Positions 30,273-39,219 of a DNA stretch of 54,750 nucleotides are shown one piece after another (within the stretch, counting starts at the first letter, position 1; each line of letters opens with the position of its first letter). This stretch comes from a virus. The stretch is taken from the IMG/VR virus record IMGVR_UViG_3300022924_000002, positions 1-54,750 of that record. One strand, written 5' to 3'. The notes under the pieces are model-generated. The model searched no databases. It was not told where the DNA came from and saw only the letters and a program-made list of their open reading frames with translations. The position numbers and the translations under genes are program-made.

Positions 30273-33008
30273 TTATTTAAATTTAATTTCCGCCTGTTCT
30301 CCGTCGTTACGTATGATTTCAAACGGCTTACCCTCTGCTACGGGTACAGCTCCAAATATAACATCACTATTAACCTTTGTGGCTCGAGATTTCGTGCGTG
30401 AACCGAATACTACACCGTCTACTTTTACCGCGCCCTCTAAACGCATTAAAAACCCTGAATAGTTATGTTCCTGCTGCATACCTGCGAACACCTTAGATAT
30501 AAATTTTGATGTATCGCTGAACAAAATATATTTTCCATCAACAACACGCATACCGGCACGTAATAACGTAATCACGGCTGTTTCTTTACTTATAAAATCG
30601 TTATCGGAATTATCTATAGCCACACCAATTAATTCGCCTACGGTGCGCGTAAATCGTGTTCCGCTAACTTCTGCGATAATATCAGCCTCCATCAATTTAT
30701 TAACTACCTTAATTTCATCTTTAGTGTTATCTTGTAATTTTTCGCCTGACCAGTCTTTTTGTCGGATAAACTCACAGGCTTTTTCATAGGTTATTGAACC
30801 GTCGTTTTTTAAACTATATGCCCCGGCTAATAAAATACCTATCTGGTCGCCGGCACGCTGGCTATCTAACTCGGCGGCGGCGGCTGTAGAAAACATTTTA
30901 CTATTTTCTAATATTACGGGTAGCATTTTTATGGATCTTGAAATAAATGCCTGTACATATTCATCGGTAAATATTTCAGCGTAAATACGCAGGGTTTCCT
31001 TCCATTTATCTCTCTTGTTTTCGGATTTATCTTCAAGCAATTCTACAACCGTAATCCTGGATATATCGGAACGCTGCGTTAAATTAATACCTACCGATGA
31101 GAACGCGAATATAGATCGTAGATCATACTGGTTATAACCACCGTTCGCTGTTCCTTTCAAAATAAAACCACCTTCCGATGTCGAACTGGCACGCATTAAC
31201 TCCATAACCATCTGTGTACGTTCTTGGGCAGCTTTATTTTCGCCCTCAATTTCATCGATAGTTACCGGTCTCGCATCCATCCCTAAATATCCACGAATAC
31301 CCGCCGCCGTGGTATCTGCCTGCGCATGTACGCCTATACCGGACGTAAAACGTTTAATAAACATCTGGAGTACGTGTGATTTTCCAGAACCTGATGCTCC
31401 TGTGAGCCACAAATGCGAACGCCAATCCAACGCCCCGCACAATGGCGCAACAACTATCCATCCTGCGAGCAATCGTGAATTTACATCGCGCGCCCAATTC
31501 AGACGCTCCAACGTGTCGGTTAATAATCCTGCGCGTTCTTTAGGCAGCGGGTCGGTTACGGAAAAATCCAATGCCTCCCCTGCCTCATAAATATATTTCG
31601 ATTTATATTTTCCTAAGGATTGTATTTTGCCCTCAACAATTAAGTGGTCGCCACAATGAATTACAGGTACGCCATTATCTATCCATGCACCACGCCCACG
31701 AATATTTTTAGGATTAAAAATTCCTATTTTTTTACACGCCCATATTAATTTGTCGGCTATATCAGTTATGTTTAATTTTCCTTTTGACGGGTATTCATGC
31801 TCCCAATGGTTCAATGGTGCTAACTGAAATAAATTATTTACCGATATGCTGCTCGAAGATAGTTTGACGATAACATTACTTTGGAAAACATAAAAAACGT
31901 AATGCGCTCCGGAGTTTATATTTTCAAAGCCCAGGCATTTAAAATAAGTGTTTTCCATAGTGTATTTTTCGGTTTTAGGCAGGGATTTAGGCACGGTTAT
32001 TACTGGCGGTTCTGGTGTAACGGATGGTAAAGGTAATTCATTAGGTGGATATTCCGATATAGACGGGATGTCAGATATATTATTTTCGAAATAAACCCGT
32101 GCTTCGGTTTGAGTCCATTCGGCATCAGCAATATCCCATTTTTTAGGAAATTCCACCTGATTATTGATTCGTTTAAAATTCGCCTGTACCCGTTCTACAA
32201 TTCCTTTAACGCGCCTGTATTCGCCTGATTGTTCATTTTTTCGCCAACCACCAAACATACACACCACTCCGGCAACATCATTATCTGCCCAGCCGTAAAC
32301 GTTCCGTCCTGCAAGCGGCGTAAAATCTGCCGCGCCGATACCATCTGCCCCGCCTATCCATGTTGTACATGTAAATTCAGGAAACAGTATAGCGGCGGCG
32401 TCAGCGGCTTTCTCCCCCTCAACAAGCAGTATATCCCTGTCAGGGTATTTATGTATCAGGTGTAGGTTATATAACGGACGCGGCGTATTAAATCCTAATG
32501 TAGTCCAGCCTGTGTTTTTATGTACGTAAGGCGAAATTGTTTTTGGTGTGGTGCAATCGAAACGTAATATATAACCGATAACCTCGGCTTCTGCATTGTG
32601 GTACGTCCAGTAACGCGATGGTTTCCCTAATAATACCTGTTTAATAGTAAAAGGTATGTTCGCTACGTTCGGTAAAAAATTCTGGTCAGGAACAGTATCT
32701 ATTAGTTCCTGTTTAACGGGTGCGGGCGGTATGTATTTAGGCGCGGTGGTTAAGCCGCCTGTAATGATGTTCATAGCTTCTTTGGCGTCGACGGTATCGT
32801 ATCGCATGAAAAAACCTACTACATCTCCCTTAGCTCCGCACGAAAAACAATTATAACATTGGCGTTTTGTATTTACAATTAACGAGGCTCGGTCGTCGGT
32901 ATGGAACGGACAAACTCCCACCATGTTTTGACCGTCTTTTTTAAGCGGGATGTGTTTACCTATAACCTCGGCTATATCGTAGGTGGATTTTATTTCGGCT
33001 ATGGTCAT
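30273..33008 (-). CDS. Primase-helicase (CHC2 zinc finger, TOPRIM, DUF927-type ATPase)
   Basis: Of 911 residues, the N-terminal CHC2 zinc finger uses Cys33, His36, Cys54 and Cys57 (CPFH, then CFSC). A TOPRIM domain follows near residues 190-250 with LLVEGEKAADAA and the acidic WADND. The C-terminal ATPase has Walker A GASGSGKS near 535-545 and Walker B-like VTIDEIEGEN near 584, and resembles DUF927-type helicases. It should synthesise primers and unwind the fork. Since no DNA polymerase gene is present, it probably loads the host replisome. Its start overlaps the VRR-NUC stop. Confidence 0.9.
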   Translation of the reverse strand: MTIAEIKSTYDIAEVIGKHIPLKKDGQNMVGVCPFHTDDRASLIVNTKRQCYNCFSCGAKGDVVGFFMRYDTVDAKEAMNIITGGLTTAPKYIPPAPVKQELIDTVPDQNFLPNVANIPFTIKQVLLGKPSRYWTYHNAEAEVIGYILRFDCTTPKTISPYVHKNTGWTTLGFNTPRPLYNLHLIHKYPDRDILLVEGEKAADAAAILFPEFTCTTWIGGADGIGAADFTPLAGRNVYGWADNDVAGVVCMFGGWRKNEQSGEYRRVKGIVERVQANFKRINNQVEFPKKWDIADAEWTQTEARVYFENNISDIPSISEYPPNELPLPSVTPEPPVITVPKSLPKTEKYTMENTYFKCLGFENINSGAHYVFYVFQSNVIVKLSSSSISVNNLFQLAPLNHWEHEYPSKGKLNITDIADKLIWACKKIGIFNPKNIRGRGAWIDNGVPVIHCGDHLIVEGKIQSLGKYKSKYIYEAGEALDFSVTDPLPKERAGLLTDTLERLNWARDVNSRLLAGWIVVAPLCGALDWRSHLWLTGASGSGKSHVLQMFIKRFTSGIGVHAQADTTAAGIRGYLGMDARPVTIDEIEGENKAAQERTQMVMELMRASSTSEGGFILKGTANGGYNQYDLRSIFAFSSVGINLTQRSDISRITVVELLEDKSENKRDKWKETLRIYAEIFTDEYVQAFISRSIKMLPVILENSKMFSTAAAAELDSQRAGDQIGILLAGAYSLKNDGSITYEKACEFIRQKDWSGEKLQDNTKDEIKVVNKLMEADIIAEVSGTRFTRTVGELIGVAIDNSDNDFISKETAVITLLRAGMRVVDGKYILFSDTSKFISKVFAGMQQEHNYSGFLMRLEGAVKVDGVVFGSRTKSRATKVNSDVIFGAVPVAEGKPFEIIRNDGEQAEIKFK

Positions 33009-33418
33009 AACCCTACCCCCTTCAATGCCTCTTCAGGGTTACGGGCTATAAAACCGCGTCCTCCTGATTCGTTCAATACGTTAATAAATGCAATCTGTTC
33101 TTTTGTGGCGCGCCCTGACTGGTTTTTAACTTCGCAACCTACGAATACGGCAATTTTATTGCCTACCATTTCAGGAGTTACTGTTATGGTTTTCCAGCCT
33201 ATTAAATCGCTGCTGCCCACGCATAAGCCAGCATGTAGTATACGAGCATTTTGAATTAATACGTCACCTGCCTGTACATTAACGGTTTGTTTTGACGTGA
33301 ATTTTTTTGATGCACCCGTCCAACAAGTCCCGATATTGTTCCTGAATATTTTAACGCCTGCAGCCGATAACGCTAACTGGATAACGCGCATTATGTTGGA
33401 TTCTGATTTATGTTCCAT
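33005..33418 (-). CDS. VRR-NUC nuclease
   Basis: The 137-residue single-domain VRR-NUC protein (PD-(D/E)XK superfamily) carries SSDLIGW (acidic Asp of the active site) followed by FVGCEVKNQSGRATKEQ with the E-x-K pair, then FINVLNESGGRGFIAR. Such proteins in phages cut branched DNA, for example Holliday-type or flap intermediates. It lies between the exonuclease and primase-helicase genes in the replication operon, where it could process replication or recombination intermediates. Confidence 0.88.
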   Translation of the reverse strand: MEHKSESNIMRVIQLALSAAGVKIFRNNIGTCWTGASKKFTSKQTVNVQAGDVLIQNARILHAGLCVGSSDLIGWKTITVTPEMVGNKIAVFVGCEVKNQSGRATKEQIAFINVLNESGGRGFIARNPEEALKGVGL

Positions 33419-33421
33419 AGA

Positions 33422-33976
33422 TTAAATTTTAAATATTCCTCTCTTATATAATTCGTAAACTATCTCTGCCTCAAAATACGCATCATCCGCGCCCCTGTGT
33501 TTTTCAATATACCCAACGTCGCCAAATAAAAATTTGTGGCATTCCTCAACGTTAGGCCATTTCCAGCCGTAACCAGTTTTTTTAGGTAGCCTACATAAAT
33601 CAGTACTTAATTTCATCGGGCAGGCTAATTTCTTGGGAAATATAAATCCCCTGGATTCTAAAAACCCGAAATCGAAAGCGTTATTAAATGCCGTTGCACC
33701 CAATGGGTAATTATACAGTATATCCTGAATTTCATACTGCAGGTGTAATAGCTGAGGGCTGCGCTGTATATCCTGAACAGTTAAATCTGAATTATTTACA
33801 ATCCATGATTTCTCAACGTGTTCGCGGGTTATCGGTCGTTCGTGGCAGACCTTATCGAATATAATTTTACGTTCGCCTGTATTCAGGTTAAGGTCTACGA
33901 TACCGACTTCAACTATTTTACCATTACGGGCTTGGAAGTCGGTGGTTTCTATGTCTATTATTAGGATGTTACTCAT
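33422..33976 (-). CDS. DnaQ-like 3'-5' exonuclease (DEDDh)
   Basis: The 184-residue RNase H-fold exonuclease has Exo I IIDIETT (Asp8, Glu10), Exo II in FNNAFDFGF and Exo III in KHRGADDAYFEAE with the His and Asp of the DEDDh class. It could proofread for the host polymerase or trim 3' ends. It overlaps the small membrane protein gene upstream by 8 bases. Confidence 0.88.
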   Translation of the reverse strand: MSNILIIDIETTDFQARNGKIVEVGIVDLNLNTGERKIIFDKVCHERPITREHVEKSWIVNNSDLTVQDIQRSPQLLHLQYEIQDILYNYPLGATAFNNAFDFGFLESRGFIFPKKLACPMKLSTDLCRLPKKTGYGWKWPNVEECHKFLFGDVGYIEKHRGADDAYFEAEIVYELYKRGIFKI

Positions 33977-34160
33977 GCAGGATATTTTTATTTATACGTT
34001 TCAAATTCTCCATATCGTGATCGCGCTTCCGATTATCTTTCCAATCAGATATTTTTATTTCTATAATCCAGTATATCCATATCAGGATTATAATCCATAG
34101 TATAACGCCGCTGAATATCAAGAAACGCCAGCACCATGCTAATTCGGTTAATTGGTTCAT
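33969..34160 (-). CDS. Single-pass membrane protein (63 aa)
   Basis: One long hydrophobic segment (residues 10-32, WRFLIFSGVILWIIILIWIYW) is followed by a basic helix (DNRKRDHDMENLKRIN). It overlaps the exonuclease start by 8 bases. A small membrane protein between replication genes is unusual; its role is unknown. Confidence 0.6.
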   Translation of the reverse strand: MNQLTELAWCWRFLIFSGVILWIIILIWIYWIIEIKISDWKDNRKRDHDMENLKRINKNILHE

Positions 34161-34162
34161 GG

Positions 34163-34423
34163 TTATACAGGTTTAAAGAATTTATTAAATTTAAATTTAT
34201 CAATATGCTTGTCGTATTTATTAAATCCATCAGTATAGCATATCGACATATCTAATTCTTCAAAAACTATAGCAAACTTATCGGTATGCCTTATCTGTTT
34301 GTTATCTTGACAAAACCAATCATATCCTTTTTTAAATAATTCATTTTGTAACGCTTCGGACGCTTCACGATTAGGTACTATAATTTTACCTGTTACTGGC
34401 AATTCTTTAATTTTTTTATACAT
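34163..34423 (-). CDS. Hypothetical protein (86 aa)
   Basis: This small alpha/beta protein (MYKKIKELPVTGKIIVPNRE, then GYDWFCQDNKQIRHTD) has the look of a phage beta-alpha unit like those at 5093 and 5355. No function is known. Confidence 0.6.
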   Translation of the reverse strand: MYKKIKELPVTGKIIVPNREASEALQNELFKKGYDWFCQDNKQIRHTDKFAIVFEELDMSICYTDGFNKYDKHIDKFKFNKFFKPV

Positions 34424-34426
34424 AAT

Positions 34427-34858
34427 TTAAAATAATATTTCCCCTTCATTGGGTTCAGTTAATAATTTATCTACTTCGTGGTATTTTTCAATGTTTGCAA
34501 TCAGGCTCAATAATTGGATATTCCAAATATGATAGCCGTAATTATTATTTATTCGATCAACTGTGTAGCGGTAGCCTCGCATTCCTTTAGTAATAATATA
34601 TCCTGTTTTTTCGCAAAATCCTCTGAACTCCATTAATGTTATGGTAAATTCCTTTTTTCGTGACAATGCTTTATGTTTGAAGTTCGCGTATCTGTCATAT
34701 ACAGGGTCGATTATTCGCCTGTGTCTGTGATAGTGTTTATGACACAACCCAGCTTTCTTAGCGCACGGTTTATTACGGCATGAAATAGCACAGCAATATA
34801 CGCCATCATTCTTTTTGTTTTGTGAAATTTGGAATAATATTTTTTTAGGTACGAACAT
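34427..34858 (-). CDS. HNH endonuclease-like protein with N-terminal zinc finger (143 aa)
   Basis: An N-terminal Cys/His cluster (CCAISCRNKPCAKKAGLC, then HKHYHRHRR) gives a zinc finger of the type found on phage HNH homing endonucleases. The C-terminal region has VDRINNNYGYHIWNIQLLS, matching the D-R-I-N and N-I-Q positions of that HNH family. The catalytic His is not obvious in the Asp-Arg-Ile context, so activity is uncertain. It is likely a selfish endonuclease lodged in the replication operon. Confidence 0.65.
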   Translation of the reverse strand: MFVPKKILFQISQNKKNDGVYCCAISCRNKPCAKKAGLCHKHYHRHRRIIDPVYDRYANFKHKALSRKKEFTITLMEFRGFCEKTGYIITKGMRGYRYTVDRINNNYGYHIWNIQLLSLIANIEKYHEVDKLLTEPNEGEILF

Positions 34859-35108
34859 TAGGTTCTACGATTATATTAGCGAACTCGAAATATGGTTTTT
34901 TAGGTTTTTTAATTACCCTGTAAAGGGTTATTTTTTTAACCGACAATAAATCTGCCTGCTCTTTAGTGAAATAGCGTGTGTTTCTTATCGTTATAACTTT
35001 TCCTTTTAAACCTCTGGATTTAAATCTGCTGTTTAAGCACGGTAATTTTACGCCTGTATTCTTTGATATTTCTTCAAGGGTAAATAATTTAACTTTAGTA
35101 ACTCCCAT
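34845..35108 (-). CDS. Small helix-turn-helix DNA-binding protein (87 aa)
   Basis: Residues 8-35 (LFTLEEISKNTGVKLPCLNS onward) are a MerR/excisionase-like winged helix-turn-helix start, followed by a basic RFKSRGLKGKVIT region and a TRYFTKEQADLL second helix. A homing-intron type DNA-binding domain is also possible because it directly precedes the HNH gene and overlaps it by 14 bases. No operator is identified. Confidence 0.6.
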   Translation of the reverse strand: MGVTKVKLFTLEEISKNTGVKLPCLNSRFKSRGLKGKVITIRNTRYFTKEQADLLSVKKITLYRVIKKPKKPYFEFANIIVEPNVRT

Positions 35109-35111
35109 AAT

Positions 35112-36677
35112 CTAAAATTCTAAATCGTTACTAAATTCGTGTTCTGTATCCTGATTTACCAGTTCGGGTTCTGCCACCGAAACAATTACAGGCATCAATT
35201 TTTCCATTTTCTTTAGCCGGGCATTATTTATATGGTGCGCCCATGCCGGTTTATGTCCTAATTCCTGCGCTCGTTTCAATAATGCTTCCAACCCCTGCGT
35301 CTGCCCCTGCTCTTTACGCGCTTGCTTCTTAATAATATCAACTTCTGTAATTTCCTGCAATTTTCCTTCCACCTGTTTCGGTGTGGTATCGCGTATAGGA
35401 TAAACATGCCCGCATTCAGGACATACAGGCGCAGGTTCATGTACTGCGAAGCAGCTAAGGCATTGTGTGACCCTTACGGTGGTTTCCTGTTTTTTAGAGC
35501 CGCGTTTTTTGCGTTCTCCCTCCAAAGTCCATTCCTGAATATCAGTCGGTAGTCCATGACGTTGTGTATTATTTACGTGGTCTAAAATTATAGCATAAGG
35601 TTTTTCAGATGCTGCTATTGCTGCTAAACGTCCAGCCTGAGTTTTTAAATCATACCCATCCGCGTATACCGGCCTTAAAACCCTGCCTCGCTGCTGCATA
35701 TTAAGCGTCTTACTTTGCGTTGGGCGTAATTCTATAGCGCAGGTTGCTCTTGGTATATCCGTACCCTCTGATATTAATTCGCAAGATGTTAAACCTTGTA
35801 CTTCGCCTGTAGCTAATCCATTAATAAGCCATTCGCGCCTATCGTCATCGGTGTTACCGTCTATAGAGTAAAATTTATGCCCTGATTGTCTAAATTCCTC
35901 TGCCACGTGTTCAGCGTGCGCCACCGTAACACAAAACACAATTGTTGGTACTCCGTTGCATAATTCCTCGTAATGCTGTACTGCGCTGCCAGTAATTTTA
36001 GGTTTATCAACTAAATCTGAAAGTTGCTGCTTATTATAGTCAGCACCTGACTTGTCTATTTTCGATAAATCCAAATATTCGGGAGTTCCGTAAACTTTAG
36101 GGTAAACAAGATAACCCTGTTCCATTAGCCATTTAGCTTGCGGCCCCATTATTAACCTGCTGAAATGACCGCCATAATCAATACCTAAGCCCTGACCATC
36201 GGAACGTGTTGGTGTGGCGGTTACGCCTATAATCCGTAATTTTGAATTTTGCTCTTTAAAAAAATCAATTATTTTAGTGTACGATTTAGCGTTACTGTGG
36301 TGGCACTCGTCAATTATTATAAAATCAGGAATCCAGTTTATTGAGGCAAAATAATTCAACCTTCCAACTATCGTTCCAACACTTGCAACTTGAATATTAG
36401 TTTGAAAGTTTGGCGTGTATAAGGAATTTACCATACCATGCTCTACTTCGAACTTAAGGAGGGCTTTTGAGGTTTGCCTTAGTAATTCTATACGGTGGAC
36501 TAAGATTATCCCTTTAGAGCCTTTTAAATTAGCCTTAAGCGAAATGTATGTAAATAACACAGTTTTGCCAGATCCCGTGGGACTTACATATAAAACTTCG
36601 TCGCAACCCTCCTTAAAAGCTTGTGTAATATCTGTTAGACCATCTTCCTGATAGTCGCGGGGGGTTAGGGCTAACAT
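35112..36677 (-). CDS. SF2 (DEAD/DEAH-type) helicase with zinc finger
   Basis: The 521-residue superfamily 2 helicase has Walker A SPTGSGKT (residues 32-39), motif II DECH near 123, motif III in VTATPTRSDG, and motif VI QQRGRVLRP near 330. A four-Cys zinc finger (CLSC, then CPECGH) lies near residues 405-428. The resemblance is to ResIII-like and UvrB-like phage helicases that unwind DNA ahead of replication or recombination. It is near the start of the minus early operon. Confidence 0.9.
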   Translation of the reverse strand: MLALTPRDYQEDGLTDITQAFKEGCDEVLYVSPTGSGKTVLFTYISLKANLKGSKGIILVHRIELLRQTSKALLKFEVEHGMVNSLYTPNFQTNIQVASVGTIVGRLNYFASINWIPDFIIIDECHHSNAKSYTKIIDFFKEQNSKLRIIGVTATPTRSDGQGLGIDYGGHFSRLIMGPQAKWLMEQGYLVYPKVYGTPEYLDLSKIDKSGADYNKQQLSDLVDKPKITGSAVQHYEELCNGVPTIVFCVTVAHAEHVAEEFRQSGHKFYSIDGNTDDDRREWLINGLATGEVQGLTSCELISEGTDIPRATCAIELRPTQSKTLNMQQRGRVLRPVYADGYDLKTQAGRLAAIAASEKPYAIILDHVNNTQRHGLPTDIQEWTLEGERKKRGSKKQETTVRVTQCLSCFAVHEPAPVCPECGHVYPIRDTTPKQVEGKLQEITEVDIIKKQARKEQGQTQGLEALLKRAQELGHKPAWAHHINNARLKKMEKLMPVIVSVAEPELVNQDTEHEFSNDLEF

Positions 36678-36681
36678 AGGG

Positions 36682-37059
36682 TTATAAATTAATAGTTAGT
36701 TCTGTGCCGGTAAGGGCGTATATTAAATTCTGTAAACTATGTAGGTAAATAAAACCCTTACCATACCATCCTGAAGCATCTACTAAAAAATACTCTCCAT
36801 CTAAAAGCTTAATAGTAATTGATACCTGATTTAGTTTTATTTCTTTATAGCTTCCGTTTTTCTCAAACCCAGCCTTCAATAAAATATCTTCGGTTATTGG
36901 TATTCCTTTAAAAGCCGATTTACCGATATAAGTATCTTTTAGTTTTGAAAACGGCATTTTTACAGTTATAGTTCTTGGGGTTAATTCAATAACCTTGCCT
37001 TTTCGGTTTTGCTTGTCGGCTAACCAGTTCCCAATACGCAATTCATTAGCCTGTATCAT
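36682..37059 (-). CDS. Conserved Bacteroidota phage protein (125 aa)
   Basis: The sequence follows a family very common in Bacteroidota phages: a start NELRIGNWLADKQ, a central FKGIPITEDILLKAGFEK and a C-terminal FIYLHSLQNLIYALTGTEL. It is a small beta-rich protein with a terminal helix. Its function is not established. Confidence 0.75.
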   Translation of the reverse strand: MIQANELRIGNWLADKQNRKGKVIELTPRTITVKMPFSKLKDTYIGKSAFKGIPITEDILLKAGFEKNGSYKEIKLNQVSITIKLLDGEYFLVDASGWYGKGFIYLHSLQNLIYALTGTELTINL

Positions 37060-37253
37060 AAACTTTCAGATTTACTGGCAGCTAACGCCGTGATAGTTTC
37101 CTTTATCTTATCATACGTCTGGAAAGCCTTTGGATCTTCCTCCCAATTATGTATTGTAGAGTAAGGTACTTTAGCCTCTCTTAATACGTCCGATGGTTTT
37201 ACGCCTATTTCTTCGCATAGACGTATAATCTCTTGTTTTCGTGTTTCTTTCAT
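37056..37253 (-). CDS. Small XRE/HTH regulator candidate (65 aa)
   Basis: A 65-residue protein with a helix-turn-helix at residues 10-45: IIRLCEEIGVKPSDVLREAK with a recognition-like PYSTIHNWEE. It is the first gene of the minus early operon and is divergent from the plus recombination operon, a classic arrangement for an early-gene switch. It has no dimerisation or cleavage domain like CI, so it is more like Cro. Confidence 0.6.
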   Translation of the reverse strand: MKETRKQEIIRLCEEIGVKPSDVLREAKVPYSTIHNWEEDPKAFQTYDKIKETITALAASKSESL

Positions 37254-37273
37254 TTTATATTAATTTTACATGG

Positions 37274-37336
37274 CAAATATAATAACTAAATTTACGTAAA
37301 AATATTTTTTTATTTAAAATGTTAGTTGTAGGTTTG
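37274..37336. promoter_or_regulatory. Divergent early promoter region with palindrome
   Basis: A minus-strand TATATTTG (37281 to 37274) and a plus-strand TAGGTTTG (37329-37336) flank the 10-base palindrome TTTACGTAAA (37291-37300). Neither promoter has a clear -33 TTG, so they may depend on an activator. The palindrome is a candidate operator for the adjacent 65-residue HTH protein. Confidence 0.5.
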
Positions 37337-37356
37337 CTGAACTAAAATATGAAATT

Positions 37357-37584
37357 ATGAACCATTACATTAAAAATCAAGCTGCATTCCCTATTTCAAA
37401 AGAAACCGTAGTTAACGGAATGACATTAAGAGATTATTTTGCTGCTAAAGCCATGCAGGCTATGATTACAGGTATTTCTGCTAAAAATGAGTTAAGCATA
37501 GATGTTGTAGCTGATTTTGTAGACGACTTGGCTATAAACGCTTATACTTATGCCGATTTAATGCTAAAACAACGCGACTTATGA
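37357..37584 (+). CDS. Conserved small early protein (75 aa)
   Basis: The first gene of the plus recombination operon encodes an all-helical protein with GMTLRDYFAAKAMQAMI near residues 28-44, a pattern found in small phage proteins next to SSB and RecT genes. Its stop overlaps the next ATG. The function is unknown. Confidence 0.7.
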   Translation: MNHYIKNQAAFPISKETVVNGMTLRDYFAAKAMQAMITGISAKNELSIDVVADFVDDLAINAYTYADLMLKQRDL

Positions 37585-37958
37585 ACCCAAAAGAAAGAGT
37601 GTTAAAAGTCTACCCACACGCCACCATCGGTTTTAAAGGTAATTTAAGGGTGTGCCACATCAACGCCGGCAACGATAATATAACAGACGAGTTTGAGCGT
37701 TTTAAATCCATCGCTGAAGCAGAAACCGAATCCGAATGCTGGGAAAATGCCAGTAAAGTTATAGGTTTATTGCCTTTTGAAAAAACAATGCTGCGATCTG
37801 CAATAATTAAATCTAACGGTTTAATTGATATGATTAAAATATCTATTAAAAACAAAAACGAATTAAACTTAAGTAACGCAATATGTGTTTTAGCAGTTCG
37901 TTCCGGTTTGGACAAGGATTTGGTTAGGGAAAATATTAATGAAATAATTGAATTGTAA
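37581..37958 (+). CDS. Hypothetical protein (125 aa)
   Basis: The N-terminal half is alpha/beta (RVLKVYPHATIGFKGNLRVC), and a C-terminal helical half follows. It overlaps the start of the preceding gene and lies 2 bases before the HD hydrolase gene. Pattern resembles the small phage proteins with a V-YP-A start. The function is unknown. Confidence 0.65.
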   Translation: MNPKERVLKVYPHATIGFKGNLRVCHINAGNDNITDEFERFKSIAEAETESECWENASKVIGLLPFEKTMLRSAIIKSNGLIDMIKISIKNKNELNLSNAICVLAVRSGLDKDLVRENINEIIEL

Positions 37959-37960
37959 TC

Positions 37961-38473
37961 ATGACAAACCTAATAAAAGAATGGGCAATATCCTGCCATG
38001 AAGATGCCAACCACAAATACGATGGTAAACCGTATCAGTTGCATTTAGAAATGGTTGCTAATACCGCTAAACAGTTTTCGTACCTTATACCGGTTTCGGA
38101 TATAGATATTGTAATACAGGCGTGCTGGTGTCACGATTTAATTGAAGATTGCAGAAAAACCTATAATGATATTAAAGAAAATGCAGGCGTTCATGTTGCG
38201 GATATAGTTTACGCTGTGACTAACGAAAAAGGTAAGACCAGGAAAGAACGCGCTAACGAAAAATACTATAAAGGTATTCGTGACTGTCAATATGCTACGT
38301 TTGTAAAAATATGTGACCGTATCGCTAATCTTCAATATTCGGTTGCGACAAATAGCCGAATGATTGAGGTTTACCGTAAGGAGGCTGCAAATTTCAAAAC
38401 TTTATTATTTCTGCCTGTATATAGAGATATGTTTGAAAAAATGGATTTTTACCTGAAACAGCATGCAGTCTAA
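37961..38473 (+). CDS. HD-domain hydrolase, Mesh1/SpoT-like
   Basis: The 170-residue single-domain HD protein has the residue pattern of the RelA/SpoT hydrolase fold. A GKPYQLHLEMVA segment places His28; His58-Asp59 and Glu62-Asp63 are in WCHDLIEDC; Asp119 and Asn123 in VKICDRIANL; the VTNEKGKTRKERA loop follows the second helix pair. These match, in order and in the HDxxED and DxxxN spacing, the metal and substrate ligands of small alarmone hydrolases. The likely substrate is (p)ppGpp or a related nucleotide (inference). It lies in the early operon, so it may prevent a stringent-type response during infection. Confidence 0.75.
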   Translation: MTNLIKEWAISCHEDANHKYDGKPYQLHLEMVANTAKQFSYLIPVSDIDIVIQACWCHDLIEDCRKTYNDIKENAGVHVADIVYAVTNEKGKTRKERANEKYYKGIRDCQYATFVKICDRIANLQYSVATNSRMIEVYRKEAANFKTLLFLPVYRDMFEKMDFYLKQHAV

Positions 38474-39215
38474 TTCGATAACTAAACACGGCTTAGACCT
38501 TATCCTGAAATCCCCTAAGCAATACTGGTATCATTACCTGCGTGAGGACAGGGATGAATACGTTCCATCAGCAGCTACGGTTTTCGATAATGCATTACGG
38601 GCATCGGTTTTAGATTATGCGGAGTTTAAACGGCTGTATGTTAGAATGCCCGTATTAGATAAACGTAAACCGTTGGAGAAACTCGATTACGATACCCTGG
38701 TTAAAACATGCGCTGCCAATAATCAATTCCTGATACCCTCGGATAAATACGATGCTATACCGGCAATGACTGCTGCTATCCACGAACACGCAACCTGTAA
38801 AATATTATTCAATTCAGGTAAGGTGGGAGAGGCTACAGAATTTTGCCACCCCGAAACCGAAGCGGTAATATCAATAAAACCACATTGGATTTCAGATGCA
38901 GGATTAATCATTAACCTGACGAGTACTAAAGACATCGAAACTACCGCTAAGGACGCAGCGTTATTTAACAGGCATCGTAAAGCAGCTATTCTAATGGATT
39001 TATTCCACATGCCTGTAGTTTTTGTTGTTGTTGAGGAAAAACCTCCTTACAATATACAGGTATCGGTTTTAAACGACAGAAGCATTCAGTTAGGACGTGA
39101 GGAATATATCGCTGCCAGCAAAATCTATATGGAATGTCTGGAATCAGGCAAATGGGGCGGCGTGAGTGAAGAAATTAAAACAATAAGTTTACCTGAATGG
39201 GTATTTAATAAATAG
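38463..39215 (+). CDS. PD-(D/E)XK exonuclease relative with altered active site (250 aa)
   Basis: The protein aligns by pattern with the DUF3799/PDDEXK_12 phage exonucleases that partner RecT: N-terminal SITKHGLDLILKSPKQYW, the middle PSAATVFDNAL and the C-terminal core. At the catalytic positions the family R-P-D-W is KPHWI (His141), the D-L-K-T is NLTST (Asn151 and Thr153), and the YHxQAAxY motif is replaced by HRKAAILMDL. The expected carboxylates and lysine are gone. A noncatalytic DNA-end or RecT-binding role is likely. Its start overlaps the HD gene by 11 bases. Confidence 0.78.
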   Translation: MQSNSITKHGLDLILKSPKQYWYHYLREDRDEYVPSAATVFDNALRASVLDYAEFKRLYVRMPVLDKRKPLEKLDYDTLVKTCAANNQFLIPSDKYDAIPAMTAAIHEHATCKILFNSGKVGEATEFCHPETEAVISIKPHWISDAGLIINLTSTKDIETTAKDAALFNRHRKAAILMDLFHMPVVFVVVEEKPPYNIQVSVLNDRSIQLGREEYIAASKIYMECLESGKWGGVSEEIKTISLPEWVFNK

Positions 39216-39219
39216 AGTT

